From Cupriavidus metallidurans CH34 (GTDB taxonomy: Bacteria; Pseudomonadota; Gammaproteobacteria; Burkholderiales; Burkholderiaceae): a stretch of DNA of 64,000 nucleotides. The position numbers were made by a program, and so were the translations under genes. The notes below the pieces were generated by a model that was not told where the DNA came from, made no database searches, and worked only from the letters and a program-made list of their open reading frames with translations. This document shows positions 47,622 to 54,970 of this stretch, in pieces. The stretch lies in the NCBI RefSeq assembly GCF_000196015.1, contig NC_007974.2, forward strand, positions 1,984,001 through 2,048,000. The letters run 5' to 3'. Positions within the stretch are counted from its first letter, which is position 1. Each line of letters starts with the position of its first letter.

Positions 47622-49236
47622 GCGGCGCTGGCGCTGGCGCTTCTGGCAGCCTGAGCAAGAAGCGCGAGCCCGTGCCTTCCGCGCTTCGCACCGACACCGT
47701 GCCGCCATGCAATTCGGCGGCCAGCCGGACGATATAGAGACCCACGCCCGCGCCGGCGGTGCCGGTCACATTGGCGCCACGCACGTATCGCTCGAACACG
47801 TGGCCGAGATCCTTCTCCGGAATGCCGATGCCCTGGTCCGCGACGCAAATCAGGATCGCGCCCGATTCCATCGATACATCCACGCTGACCGGCGTCTTCG
47901 GCGGCGAGTACTTGACGGCGTTCCCGATCAGATTGCTCACGGCCTGGAACAGCAAACGCGCATCGCCATGGAAAACCTCGGGTACGTCGGCGTGCCACTG
48001 CTCGACAATCTGCGCATCCGGCGAACTTTCGCGATGCATCTCGCAGACCTCGTGCACCAGCAGGTGTAACGAGAACTCCGTGCGTTGAAACGCCCCCGGT
48101 GTTGCCAGGTCAAGCACCTGCGATGCCCCGAGCATATCTTCGATCAGCGCGGTCATCCGCCGCACCGCCGCGCGGATTCTGCTCGAACGATCCTGCACCG
48201 CCTCAAGCGACAGCGGCGGCTTGATATGACTCAGGCGCTGCGCGTAGCCGTCGATCACGGTCAACGGGGTGCGGAATTCGTGCGACACCATCGACACGAA
48301 GTTGCGCTGCAGCTCCGCCATGCGCCGCTCGTTGGCCAGCGTGATTTCCAGCGTGCGGGCCTGCTCGGCCAGCGTGGCGCGGCTTTGCGCCAGCGCCACC
48401 GTGTTATCGCGGAACCGGACCACGGCGCGAGCGATCTCGCCCACTTCGTCGGGGCGCTCGGTCGATGGGATGTCGATCTCGGTTTCGTTGTCGGAGATCC
48501 GGTGCATCCGGTCAACCAGTTCCGCGATTGGATTGGTCACAGCCGTGACGAAGTAAAGCACGCCGGCAATCATCAGCAGCGCCGCCACGATGATCGCGTT
48601 CACGATCAGGTCCCTGGCATGCCGGTAGGCTACGGCCTCCGCCTGGGTAGCCTCGTTCGCGCCGGTGACGTTGCGCTCGGTCAGCGTGGCCAGCGTGGCA
48701 TTGGCCACAGTGAAGGCGCGTCGGGACTCCTGGTAGTAAAGCGCGATGGCGTCGGTCTTGTCATCGCGCTGGGAAAGCACCAGCACTCGGTTGGCCAGTT
48801 CGCGATATGCCCGCCACTGCTCGCTGAACTGCCGGTAGAGGTCCAGTTCGATGGGGTCATGCTCGATCGTTTCGTAGCGCCGTTTGGCATCCGCGATTTC
48901 TTCATCGAGTACCGCGAGCGAACCTTCCGCGCGCCCCCGATCCTTGCCGCGACGCGCGGTCAGCAGTTCACCCTCGGTAGCACGGAAGTCCGAGATGCTG
49001 TTGTTGAGATCGCCTGCGATGCGGTTGCTCAGCAGCCAGCGGCCACTGATCTCGGCCGCGACGTTGTGAAAGGCGCTGAGCCGGTTGATGCTGAAAGCGC
49101 CCAGCCCGATTACGAGCAGCAGGAACAGGACGAACACCAGCGACAGACGCACGCGCAATCGATTGAGCTGTGCCAGCGGGGCTACGGAAAGCCTGCCCAC
49201 CGCTATCTTTCCCTCTGCGCTAGACAAGTGGCGCAT
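47611..49236 (-). CDS. Membrane sensor histidine kinase
   Basis: A 541-residue kinase. TM1 (LSLVFVLFLLLVIGLGAFSI), a four-helix-bundle periplasmic sensor (about 55-205), TM2 (IVNAIIVAALLMIAGVLYFV), HAMP, HisKA with His319 (SMVSHEFRTPLT) and HATPase (NLIGNAVKYSPP, DQGIGIPEKDLGHVFERY). The sensor resembles chemoreceptor 4HB domains. It is divergent from the LuxR-type regulator at 49310, its likely partner, and next to the RND pump it may control. Confidence 0.92.
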   Translation of the reverse strand: MRHLSSAEGKIAVGRLSVAPLAQLNRLRVRLSLVFVLFLLLVIGLGAFSINRLSAFHNVAAEISGRWLLSNRIAGDLNNSISDFRATEGELLTARRGKDRGRAEGSLAVLDEEIADAKRRYETIEHDPIELDLYRQFSEQWRAYRELANRVLVLSQRDDKTDAIALYYQESRRAFTVANATLATLTERNVTGANEATQAEAVAYRHARDLIVNAIIVAALLMIAGVLYFVTAVTNPIAELVDRMHRISDNETEIDIPSTERPDEVGEIARAVVRFRDNTVALAQSRATLAEQARTLEITLANERRMAELQRNFVSMVSHEFRTPLTVIDGYAQRLSHIKPPLSLEAVQDRSSRIRAAVRRMTALIEDMLGASQVLDLATPGAFQRTEFSLHLLVHEVCEMHRESSPDAQIVEQWHADVPEVFHGDARLLFQAVSNLIGNAVKYSPPKTPVSVDVSMESGAILICVADQGIGIPEKDLGHVFERYVRGANVTGTAGAGVGLYIVRLAAELHGGTVSVRSAEGTGSRFLLRLPEAPAPAPLSA

Positions 49237-49268
49237 ACATTACCTTGAAGTTGCAAGATGCCGTTCGA

Positions 49269-49298
49269 TTGACGGGTTGCGGCCCGCTCCCCTACAGT
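49269..49298 (+). promoter_or_regulatory. Promoter of the LuxR-type regulator gene
   Basis: TTGACG (49269-49274) and TACAGT (49293-49298) are 18 bases apart. The -10 ends 11 bases before the ATG, so the transcript would be nearly leaderless; no ribosome binding site is seen. Confidence 0.5.
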
Positions 49299-49309
49299 AG
49301 TGCCCCTAC

Positions 49310-49930
49310 ATGGTCACATCCGCAGACAATACTCCCCACCAGATTCTATGCATCGAAGACGATGCAGAGACCGCTACGCTCATCGCGGAAGAACTGACCG
49401 AGCGAGGCTTCGCCGTGACCGTCGCCCATGACGGCCAGGAAGGCTTTGCCGCCATTCTGCGCATGCCACCCGATCTTGTCCTGTGCGATGTGGGCATGCC
49501 TGTCATGGACGGCTTCGAGGTGCTCGCGAAACTGCGCGCGCTGGCCCCGCGCTATGCTGAAGTGCCTTTCGTTTTCCTAACCGCACTGGCCCAGCGCGAT
49601 GCCGAACTCAAGGGACGCCGTCTGGGCGCGGACGACTACGTCGCCAAACCCGTGGATTTTGACATCCTTGAGAGCATTATCGAAGCGCGGCTGTCGCGCG
49701 CTGTCAAACCGCAACAACGCACCCCGCAGAACGTCACGCTGAGCGAGCGCGAGATCGAGGCGCTTTCATGGTCCGCGCGCGGCAAGACGTCGGGCGAGAT
49801 CGCGACGATCCTGGGGCTGTCGAAGCGGACGGTCGATTTCCATATCGACCGCGCCAGGGAGAAACTGGGCGTGGCCACGCGGGTCGAAGCCGTGGTGCGC
49901 GCGGCCACCGAGGGGTTCATCAAACCGTAG
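49310..49930 (+). CDS. LuxR-type response regulator
   Basis: A 206-residue regulator with receiver Asp60 (LVLCDVGMPVMDGFE), Lys113 (DDYVAKPVDF) and a LuxR-type HTH (LSEREIEALSWSARGKTSGEIATILGLSKRTVDFHIDRAREKLG), the quorum-regulator-like subtype. It is divergent from the 4HB histidine kinase across 73 bases. The likely target is the adjacent RND pump genes (inference). Confidence 0.92.
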   Translation: MVTSADNTPHQILCIEDDAETATLIAEELTERGFAVTVAHDGQEGFAAILRMPPDLVLCDVGMPVMDGFEVLAKLRALAPRYAEVPFVFLTALAQRDAELKGRRLGADDYVAKPVDFDILESIIEARLSRAVKPQQRTPQNVTLSEREIEALSWSARGKTSGEIATILGLSKRTVDFHIDRAREKLGVATRVEAVVRAATEGFIKP

Positions 49931-49937
49931 GCGCCGA

Positions 49938-50249
49938 TCAGTCGTCGTCGTGCCAGCGGTGCCACTCACGACGGCGGTACTCGTGCTCGCGCCATTCGTG
50001 CTCGCGCCACTCCCGGCCGCGCCAGCCATCGTAGTAGCCCGGCGCCACCACGACCGGCCGCGGTGCCACATAGACCGGAGGCGGCGGCGCGACATACACC
50101 GGGGCCGGTTGGTAGTAGACCGGCGCCGCCGGTGCCACAACGACACCGGGAATGCCGATGCCAATCCCTACGTCCACGCGAGCCAGCGCGCTGCCCGATG
50201 CCAGTGCCGCCACGCCGGCCACGATGCCAGCAATCATGATTCGTTTCAT
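49938..50249 (-). CDS. Secreted PXPV-repeat protein
   Basis: A 103-residue protein. Signal peptide MKRIMIAGIVAGVAALASGSALA, a Val/Gly stretch, then Pro-Val-Tyr-rich PXPV-type repeats (APVYYQPAPVYVAPPPPVYVA) and a charged Trp/Arg/Glu/His tail with repeated WREHE units ending HRWHDDD. GGAGG precedes the ATG. PXPV proteins are common in Burkholderiales and of unknown function. The His/Asp/Glu tail could bind metal ions. Confidence 0.85.
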   Translation of the reverse strand: MKRIMIAGIVAGVAALASGSALARVDVGIGIGIPGVVVAPAAPVYYQPAPVYVAPPPPVYVAPRPVVVAPGYYDGWRGREWREHEWREHEYRRREWHRWHDDD

Positions 50250-50470
50250 ATGCAGTACCTCCTGCGTGCAAGTCTATGAGCGCCCGGGTTCGTCTTGTCT
50301 TTGCGAACTGTTAGCGCGGTTATGACGTGTAACGGAGATATCCATCGAACGTTGACGAATCAGACACATCCTTGGCCGGAAGCTTTGTAAGGGATTGTTG
50401 CCGCGTTGCGCACTATGGCTACGCTAAGTCTTGTACGAAAGAATGGCTTCTCGTTTTCGCAGCGCCGCTG

Positions 50471-50487
50471 CTTAATGAAGACTTAAT
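50471..50487 (+). promoter_or_regulatory. PmrA/QseB-type box 1
   Basis: CTTAAT-GAAGA-CTTAAT is an exact match to the YTTAAK-N5-YTTAAK direct-repeat recognised by PmrA/QseB-class OmpR-type regulators. It lies 67-83 bases before the membrane protein start, with a QseB-like regulator encoded downstream. Confidence 0.65.
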
Positions 50488-50522
50488 GCGGCCCTTGTAC
50501 AACCTTAGCGCACGCACCGCGG

Positions 50523-50539
50523 CTTAATCCAGCCTTAAG
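50523..50539 (+). promoter_or_regulatory. PmrA/QseB-type box 2
   Basis: CTTAAT-CCAGC-CTTAAG is a second exact direct-repeat box, 52 bases after the first and only 14 bases before the ATG at 50554. This close placement suggests repression or a very short leader. Confidence 0.6.
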
Positions 50540-50553
50540 ACAACGAACATGCG

Positions 50554-51318
50554 ATGAACACTTCCACCACACATCACGCACTCAGCAAGGTGCCCGAGAT
50601 CACGCTGGGCTTCTGGCTCATCAAGATCGCCGCCACCACGCTTGGGGAAACCGGCGGCGATGCCTTGTCGATGTCGCTGAATCTCGGCTACCTCGTCAGC
50701 ACGGCGATATTCGCGGTGGTATTCCTTGCCGCCGTGTCCGCGCAGATCCGCGCGCGCGCTTTCCGGCCCGCGCTGTACTGGTTGACCATCGTCGCCACGA
50801 CCACCGTCGGCACCACGCTCGCGGACTTCGCGGACCGCTCGCTCGGCATCGGCTATGCCGGAGGCAGCGCACTGCTGCTGGCGCTGCTCCTGCTGTCGCT
50901 GGCCGCGTGGTATCGCTCGATGGGAACGGTGTCGGTGGACACGGTCAACTCGCCGAAGGCCGAGCTGTTCTACTGGGTGACGATCATGTTCTCGCAGACA
51001 CTCGGCACGGCGCTGGGCGACTGGACCGCCGACACCATCGGCCTGGGCTATCTGGGCGGAATGCTCGTTTTCGTCACGCTGCTCGCGGCGCTTGCCGCGG
51101 CCTACTACTGGACCAGCATCTCGCGCACCCTGCTGTTCTGGGCCGCCTTTATCCTGACCCGTCCGCTCGGTGCCGTGGTCGGCGACTTTCTTGACAAGCC
51201 GCTGCAATCGGGTGGGCTGGCGCTGAGCCGCTTCTCGGCGTCTGCCGCGCTGGTCTCGTTCATGGTGATCTGCATCCTGCTGCTGCCCCAGCGGGCGGCG
51301 GCCCGCGCAAGCCATTGA
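50554..51318 (+). CDS. Four-repeat membrane protein (COG4705-type)
   Basis: A 254-residue inner-membrane protein of unknown function. It contains four copies of a unit made of a helix, TxGxxxxD and an amphipathic segment: TTLGETGGDALSMSLNLGY, TTVGTTLADFADRSLGIGY, QTLGTALGDWTADTIGLGY and RPLGAVVGDFLDKPLQSGG. Conserved Gly/Thr/Asp in each membrane-edge repeat suggests an ion or metal path. It is followed by, and probably co-transcribed with, the QseB/QseC-like genes (48-base gap). No ribosome binding site is obvious. Confidence 0.82.
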   Translation: MNTSTTHHALSKVPEITLGFWLIKIAATTLGETGGDALSMSLNLGYLVSTAIFAVVFLAAVSAQIRARAFRPALYWLTIVATTTVGTTLADFADRSLGIGYAGGSALLLALLLLSLAAWYRSMGTVSVDTVNSPKAELFYWVTIMFSQTLGTALGDWTADTIGLGYLGGMLVFVTLLAALAAAYYWTSISRTLLFWAAFILTRPLGAVVGDFLDKPLQSGGLALSRFSASAALVSFMVICILLLPQRAAARASH

Positions 51319-51366
51319 GCGGCGCTATGATGCGTGATGTCGGACACCGTTGGCATGGAGAACGCG

Positions 51367-52032
51367 ATGCGGGTGCTGCTGGTCGAGGATGACCGCATGA
51401 TCGGACAGGTGGTGCAGGACGCCCTGAAGGACGCCTCCTGCGCCGCCGACTGGGTCGAGGATGGACAGGCCGCACTGGACGCGCTGGATCGCCAACACTA
51501 TGACGTGGTCTTGCTGGATCTGGGCCTGCCACGCAAGAGCGGCCATGCGGTGCTGACTTCGCTGCGCGCGCGTGGCAGCGCCGTGCCGGTGCTGATCCTC
51601 ACGGCGCGGGACGCACTCGAAGACCGCATCGGCGGGCTCGATGCGGGTGCCGACGACTATCTGGTCAAGCCATTCGAGATGGATGAACTGCTCGCGCGAA
51701 TGCGGGCTGTGTGGCGCCGGAGAAGTGGTCTGGCGTCATCGGTGCTCGGCAATGGCCGCGTCTCGCTGGATCTGTCGACCCGGCAGGCCACCCTGACGGG
51801 CGGCGCGCCCCAGCAACTCACGAATCGCGAGTTCGCGCTGCTGCAGGCGTTGCTGGCACGCCCAGGCGCAATCCTGTCGCGTGCCGAGCTTGAAGAGCGC
51901 ATCTATGGCTGGGGCGATGAAGTGGAAAGCAATGCGGTCGAGTTCCTGATCCACGGCCTGCGCAGGAAGCTTGGCAGCACCATCATCAGAAACGTCAGGG
52001 GGGTGGGATGGCAGGTGCCGAAGGAAGGCTGA
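51367..52032 (+). CDS. OmpR-type response regulator, QseB/PmrA-like
   Basis: A 221-residue regulator with phospho-acceptor Asp51 (VVLLDLGLPRKSG), Lys101 and a winged-helix domain containing EERIYGWGDEVESNAVEFLIHGLRRKLG, close to the QseB/PmrA signature. The ATG at 51367 is chosen over 51334/51337 because GGAG lies 6 bases upstream and it gives the standard MRVLLVEDDRM. It overlaps the kinase gene by 25 bases. The CTTAA boxes upstream of the operon fit its class, suggesting autoregulation. Confidence 0.93.
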   Translation: MRVLLVEDDRMIGQVVQDALKDASCAADWVEDGQAALDALDRQHYDVVLLDLGLPRKSGHAVLTSLRARGSAVPVLILTARDALEDRIGGLDAGADDYLVKPFEMDELLARMRAVWRRRSGLASSVLGNGRVSLDLSTRQATLTGGAPQQLTNREFALLQALLARPGAILSRAELEERIYGWGDEVESNAVEFLIHGLRRKLGSTIIRNVRGVGWQVPKEG

Positions 52033-53450
52033 AACACGCCGGGCCAAAGCACTCGGTCCAGCAACGGCTATCCCTCTGGGTATCGCTGGCGATCCTCGCG
52101 GTGGCGCTCATCGGCGGCATCTTTTCGTTTGCCTCCGCGTTCCGCGAAGCCAACATCATGCAGGACGACCTGCTGCGGCAGGTGTCGATGCTGTTCGACG
52201 CGCAGCATCTGCCCGCGCCCCATCTGGCGGACGCTGGCAGACTGCCGCACAGCGACGAGGAAGCCCGCGTCATTGTGCAGACCCTGTCACCGGGCGGTGA
52301 CAGCGCCCGGCAGATACTGGCATTGCCCGCCAGCGCGCCCGATGGTCTCGGCACCTTCGAAGTCGACCACGAGTCCTACCGCGTGCTGATCCGGACGCTG
52401 CCGACCGGCCAACGCATTGCCGTTGCCCAGGAAACCGGCATGCGCGACGAGATCGCGCGCAACAGCGCACAAGTTACTGTGTTGCCGTTTCTGGTGCTCG
52501 TACCGGTGCTGCTGCTGATCGTGGCCTATCTGGTCCGCCAGATGTTCCGCCCCATCTCCACCCTTTCCACTGACATCGACCGGCGCGGCGAGCACGAACT
52601 GTATCCATTGCCGGAAGACGAGCTTCCCGCCGAAGTCCGTCCTTTCGTGGTGGCCATCAACCGGCTGCTGGCCCGTATCGCGCAGGCCATGGAGATGCAG
52701 CGCCGCTTCGTCGCCGACGCGGCGCACGAACTGCGCTCGCCGATGACCGCGCTATCGCTGCAGGCCGAACGGCTCGAACGCACCGAGATGCCCGAGGCGG
52801 CGCGCACCCGGCTGGCCACCCTGCGGCGCGGCATCGAACGCAGCCGCGCCCTGCTGGAACAGTTGCTGAGTCTCGCACGTGCCCAATCGGCAACCGCCGC
52901 GCCAGCGCCAGCGGAAAGCATCTCCGTGCGGCACGCCTTCCGGCGCGTGCTGGAAGACCTGATGCCACTGGCCGATTCGCGTCACATCGACATTGGCGCG
53001 GTTGGCGACACCGACGCGCAGGTGCCAATTCAGGAGGTGGAGCTGATCACGCTGCTCAAGAACCTCGTGGACAACGCCATCCGCTATACGCCCAAACACG
53101 GCCGCGTCGATCTGTCGGTGGAGACTTCCCCCAATGCGGTGGCGATGATCGTGACCGATTCCGGACCCGGCATCAGCACGGAGGAACGAAGCAGGATCTT
53201 TGATCCGTTCTACCGGATTCCGGGCAACGACGCGCCCGGCTCCGGCCTTGGTCTCTCCATCGTCCGGGTCATTGCCGAGCGGGTGGGCGCCACGGTCGAG
53301 ATCGACTACGCCGACGCGGCCGCGCGCCACGGCACGCGCGTGACGGTGCGCGTGCCGTGTGGTGACAACTGTGGTGGCAACTACGGTACCAACGAGAGCG
53401 GCGTCCGTCGGCAGCACGCGGCTGCCACCACGGATCAGCCGTTACCCTGA
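52008..53450 (+). CDS. Sensor histidine kinase, QseC/PmrB-like
   Basis: A 480-residue kinase. TM1 (LSLWVSLAILAVALIGGIFSFA), a periplasmic domain of about 110 residues, TM2 (VTVLPFLVLVPVLLLIVAYLV), HisKA with His240 (RFVADAAHELRSPMTALSLQAERLE, as in QseC) and HATPase (LLKNLVDNAIRYTPKHG, DSGPGIS, GSGLGLSIVRVI). Partner of the QseB-like regulator. The C-terminal tail is low-complexity and its last 16 bases overlap the convergent outer-membrane factor gene. Confidence 0.93.
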   Translation: MAGAEGRLKHAGPKHSVQQRLSLWVSLAILAVALIGGIFSFASAFREANIMQDDLLRQVSMLFDAQHLPAPHLADAGRLPHSDEEARVIVQTLSPGGDSARQILALPASAPDGLGTFEVDHESYRVLIRTLPTGQRIAVAQETGMRDEIARNSAQVTVLPFLVLVPVLLLIVAYLVRQMFRPISTLSTDIDRRGEHELYPLPEDELPAEVRPFVVAINRLLARIAQAMEMQRRFVADAAHELRSPMTALSLQAERLERTEMPEAARTRLATLRRGIERSRALLEQLLSLARAQSATAAPAPAESISVRHAFRRVLEDLMPLADSRHIDIGAVGDTDAQVPIQEVELITLLKNLVDNAIRYTPKHGRVDLSVETSPNAVAMIVTDSGPGISTEERSRIFDPFYRIPGNDAPGSGLGLSIVRVIAERVGATVEIDYADAAARHGTRVTVRVPCGDNCGGNYGTNESGVRRQHAAATTDQPLP

Positions 53451-54970
53451 GCCTTGCCGACGGCCTCCGGCGCTGCGGCCGGCTTGCTGTCCGACTGGTT
53501 CTCCGGCGTCTTGCCCGGTTCATCCTCCCAGCTTCCGCCCAGCGCCTGCATCAGGCCCACGGTATCGGAGTAACGGCTCGCGCGCGCCTGTACCAGCGTG
53601 ATCGCCGACTGCCGATACGTCTGCTCGGCCAGCATCACGGCCGGGTAACCGATCTGTCCGGCCTTCCACTGCGCCTGGGCGATGTTGAAGCTCCGGTACG
53701 CGGCACGCTCGGCATCCGATGCAGTGCGCAGTCCCCGCGCATCGGCCTCGATCGCATGCAGCGCGTCGGCCACCCCCTGATAGGCGGTCAGCACCGTGCT
53801 GCGGTACTGCGCAGATGCCTGCTTGTAGGCCGCCTCGGCCGCGCGCTGCTGGTGCAGCAGCATCCCGCCCTTGAAGATCGGCTGCATCAGGCCCGCGGAG
53901 ATTCCCCAGAAGCCGGTGCCGGCCGTGAAGAGATCCCCAATCGCCTGCGACGAGCTACCGAGCGCGGCGGTCAGCGTGATATTCGGCAGGCGGGCCGCAG
54001 TGGCCACGCCGATCTGGGCGCTGGCCGCGTGCATCTGCGCTTCCGCCGCGCGAATATCGGGGCGCTGGCCAACCAGCCTCGACGGCAGGCTCAGCGGCAA
54101 TGTCCCGGGCAGCGTCAGCGCTTCGAACTCGAACTGCTGCGGCACGGCGTCGCTCGGCAACCGGCCCGTCAATGCCGCGAGCAGGTTGCGCTGCTGGGCG
54201 AGTTGCCGGTCCAGCGGCGGCAATGCCGCTTCCGCCTGCGCCAGCGTGGCTTCCTGTGCGGCGACCTCGGCGGCGCCGACCTGCCCTAGGCGCTGCTGCT
54301 TGCGCACGGCCTCGAGCTGGCGCGTGGATAGCGCGATGACGTCTTGCGTCGCGCGGATCTGGGCGCGCAGCGAGGCTTCCTGGATTGCCGCATTGACGAC
54401 GTTCGACGTCAGCGTCAGGTACGCGGCCTGCCACTGGAACCGGGCAACGTCGGCCTGCGCCACGCCTGACTCCACCTGCCGGCGCGTGCCGCCGAAGACG
54501 TCGGGCACGTACGAGACACTCAACTGCGCCGTGTGCAGCGTGAACAGATCGCTGTTGTCGGACAGCGGGCTCGCGATGATCTGGGCGATCTTCTGGCGCG
54601 ACGGCGTGTACGACGCGTCAACGCTCGGGAAGAACGCGCCACGCTGCGCCGCTACGTTCTCCTGGGCCACGCGCAGCGCGGCCTCCATCGCCTGCAGGTC
54701 CGGGTTCGCGCGCAATGCGGCGTCCACCAGCGCGTTGAGTTCGCTGGAGCCAAACATCGTCCACCACTGCGCCGGCACATCCTGCCCCGGCGCGAAGCGC
54801 TGCGCCTGCCCATCCGGCGTGGATGCCGATGCGGTCTCCGCGGGCAATGTCGTCGCCGTGTAGCGATCGGTCTCGGGCGCGGCCGGGCGCTGGAAGTCCG
54901 GGCCCACCGCGCAACCCGCGGTGGCCAGCGCCAGCAGCGTCGCCACGCTGATCGAAGTGATTTTAGCCAT
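53435..54970 (-). CDS. Outer-membrane efflux factor (NodT/OprM family), copy 2
   Basis: A 511-residue lipoprotein channel with lipobox ATAGC (Cys20), AVGPDFQRPAAPETD and two OEP repeats (QWWTMFGSSELNALVDAALRANPDL is typical). It is last in the minus-strand adaptor-RND-channel operon; its ATG overlaps the RND stop as TAATG. The C-terminal tail is hydrophilic and low-complexity. It is paralogous to the factor at 46065. Confidence 0.92.
   Translation of the reverse strand: MAKITSISVATLLALATAGCAVGPDFQRPAAPETDRYTATTLPAETASASTPDGQAQRFAPGQDVPAQWWTMFGSSELNALVDAALRANPDLQAMEAALRVAQENVAAQRGAFFPSVDASYTPSRQKIAQIIASPLSDNSDLFTLHTAQLSVSYVPDVFGGTRRQVESGVAQADVARFQWQAAYLTLTSNVVNAAIQEASLRAQIRATQDVIALSTRQLEAVRKQQRLGQVGAAEVAAQEATLAQAEAALPPLDRQLAQQRNLLAALTGRLPSDAVPQQFEFEALTLPGTLPLSLPSRLVGQRPDIRAAEAQMHAASAQIGVATAARLPNITLTAALGSSSQAIGDLFTAGTGFWGISAGLMQPIFKGGMLLHQQRAAEAAYKQASAQYRSTVLTAYQGVADALHAIEADARGLRTASDAERAAYRSFNIAQAQWKAGQIGYPAVMLAEQTYRQSAITLVQARASRYSDTVGLMQALGGSWEDEPGKTPENQSDSKPAAAPEAVGKAQGNG

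Larger units (their letters stand above)
50250..50553. other. Divergent intergenic region with PmrA/QseB-type boxes
   Basis: These 304 bases separate the PXPV and four-repeat membrane protein genes. Two CTTAA-type direct-repeat boxes lie near the right end. Short repeats of CTTGTAC (about 50431 and 50504) are also present. No gene is seen. Confidence 0.5.
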
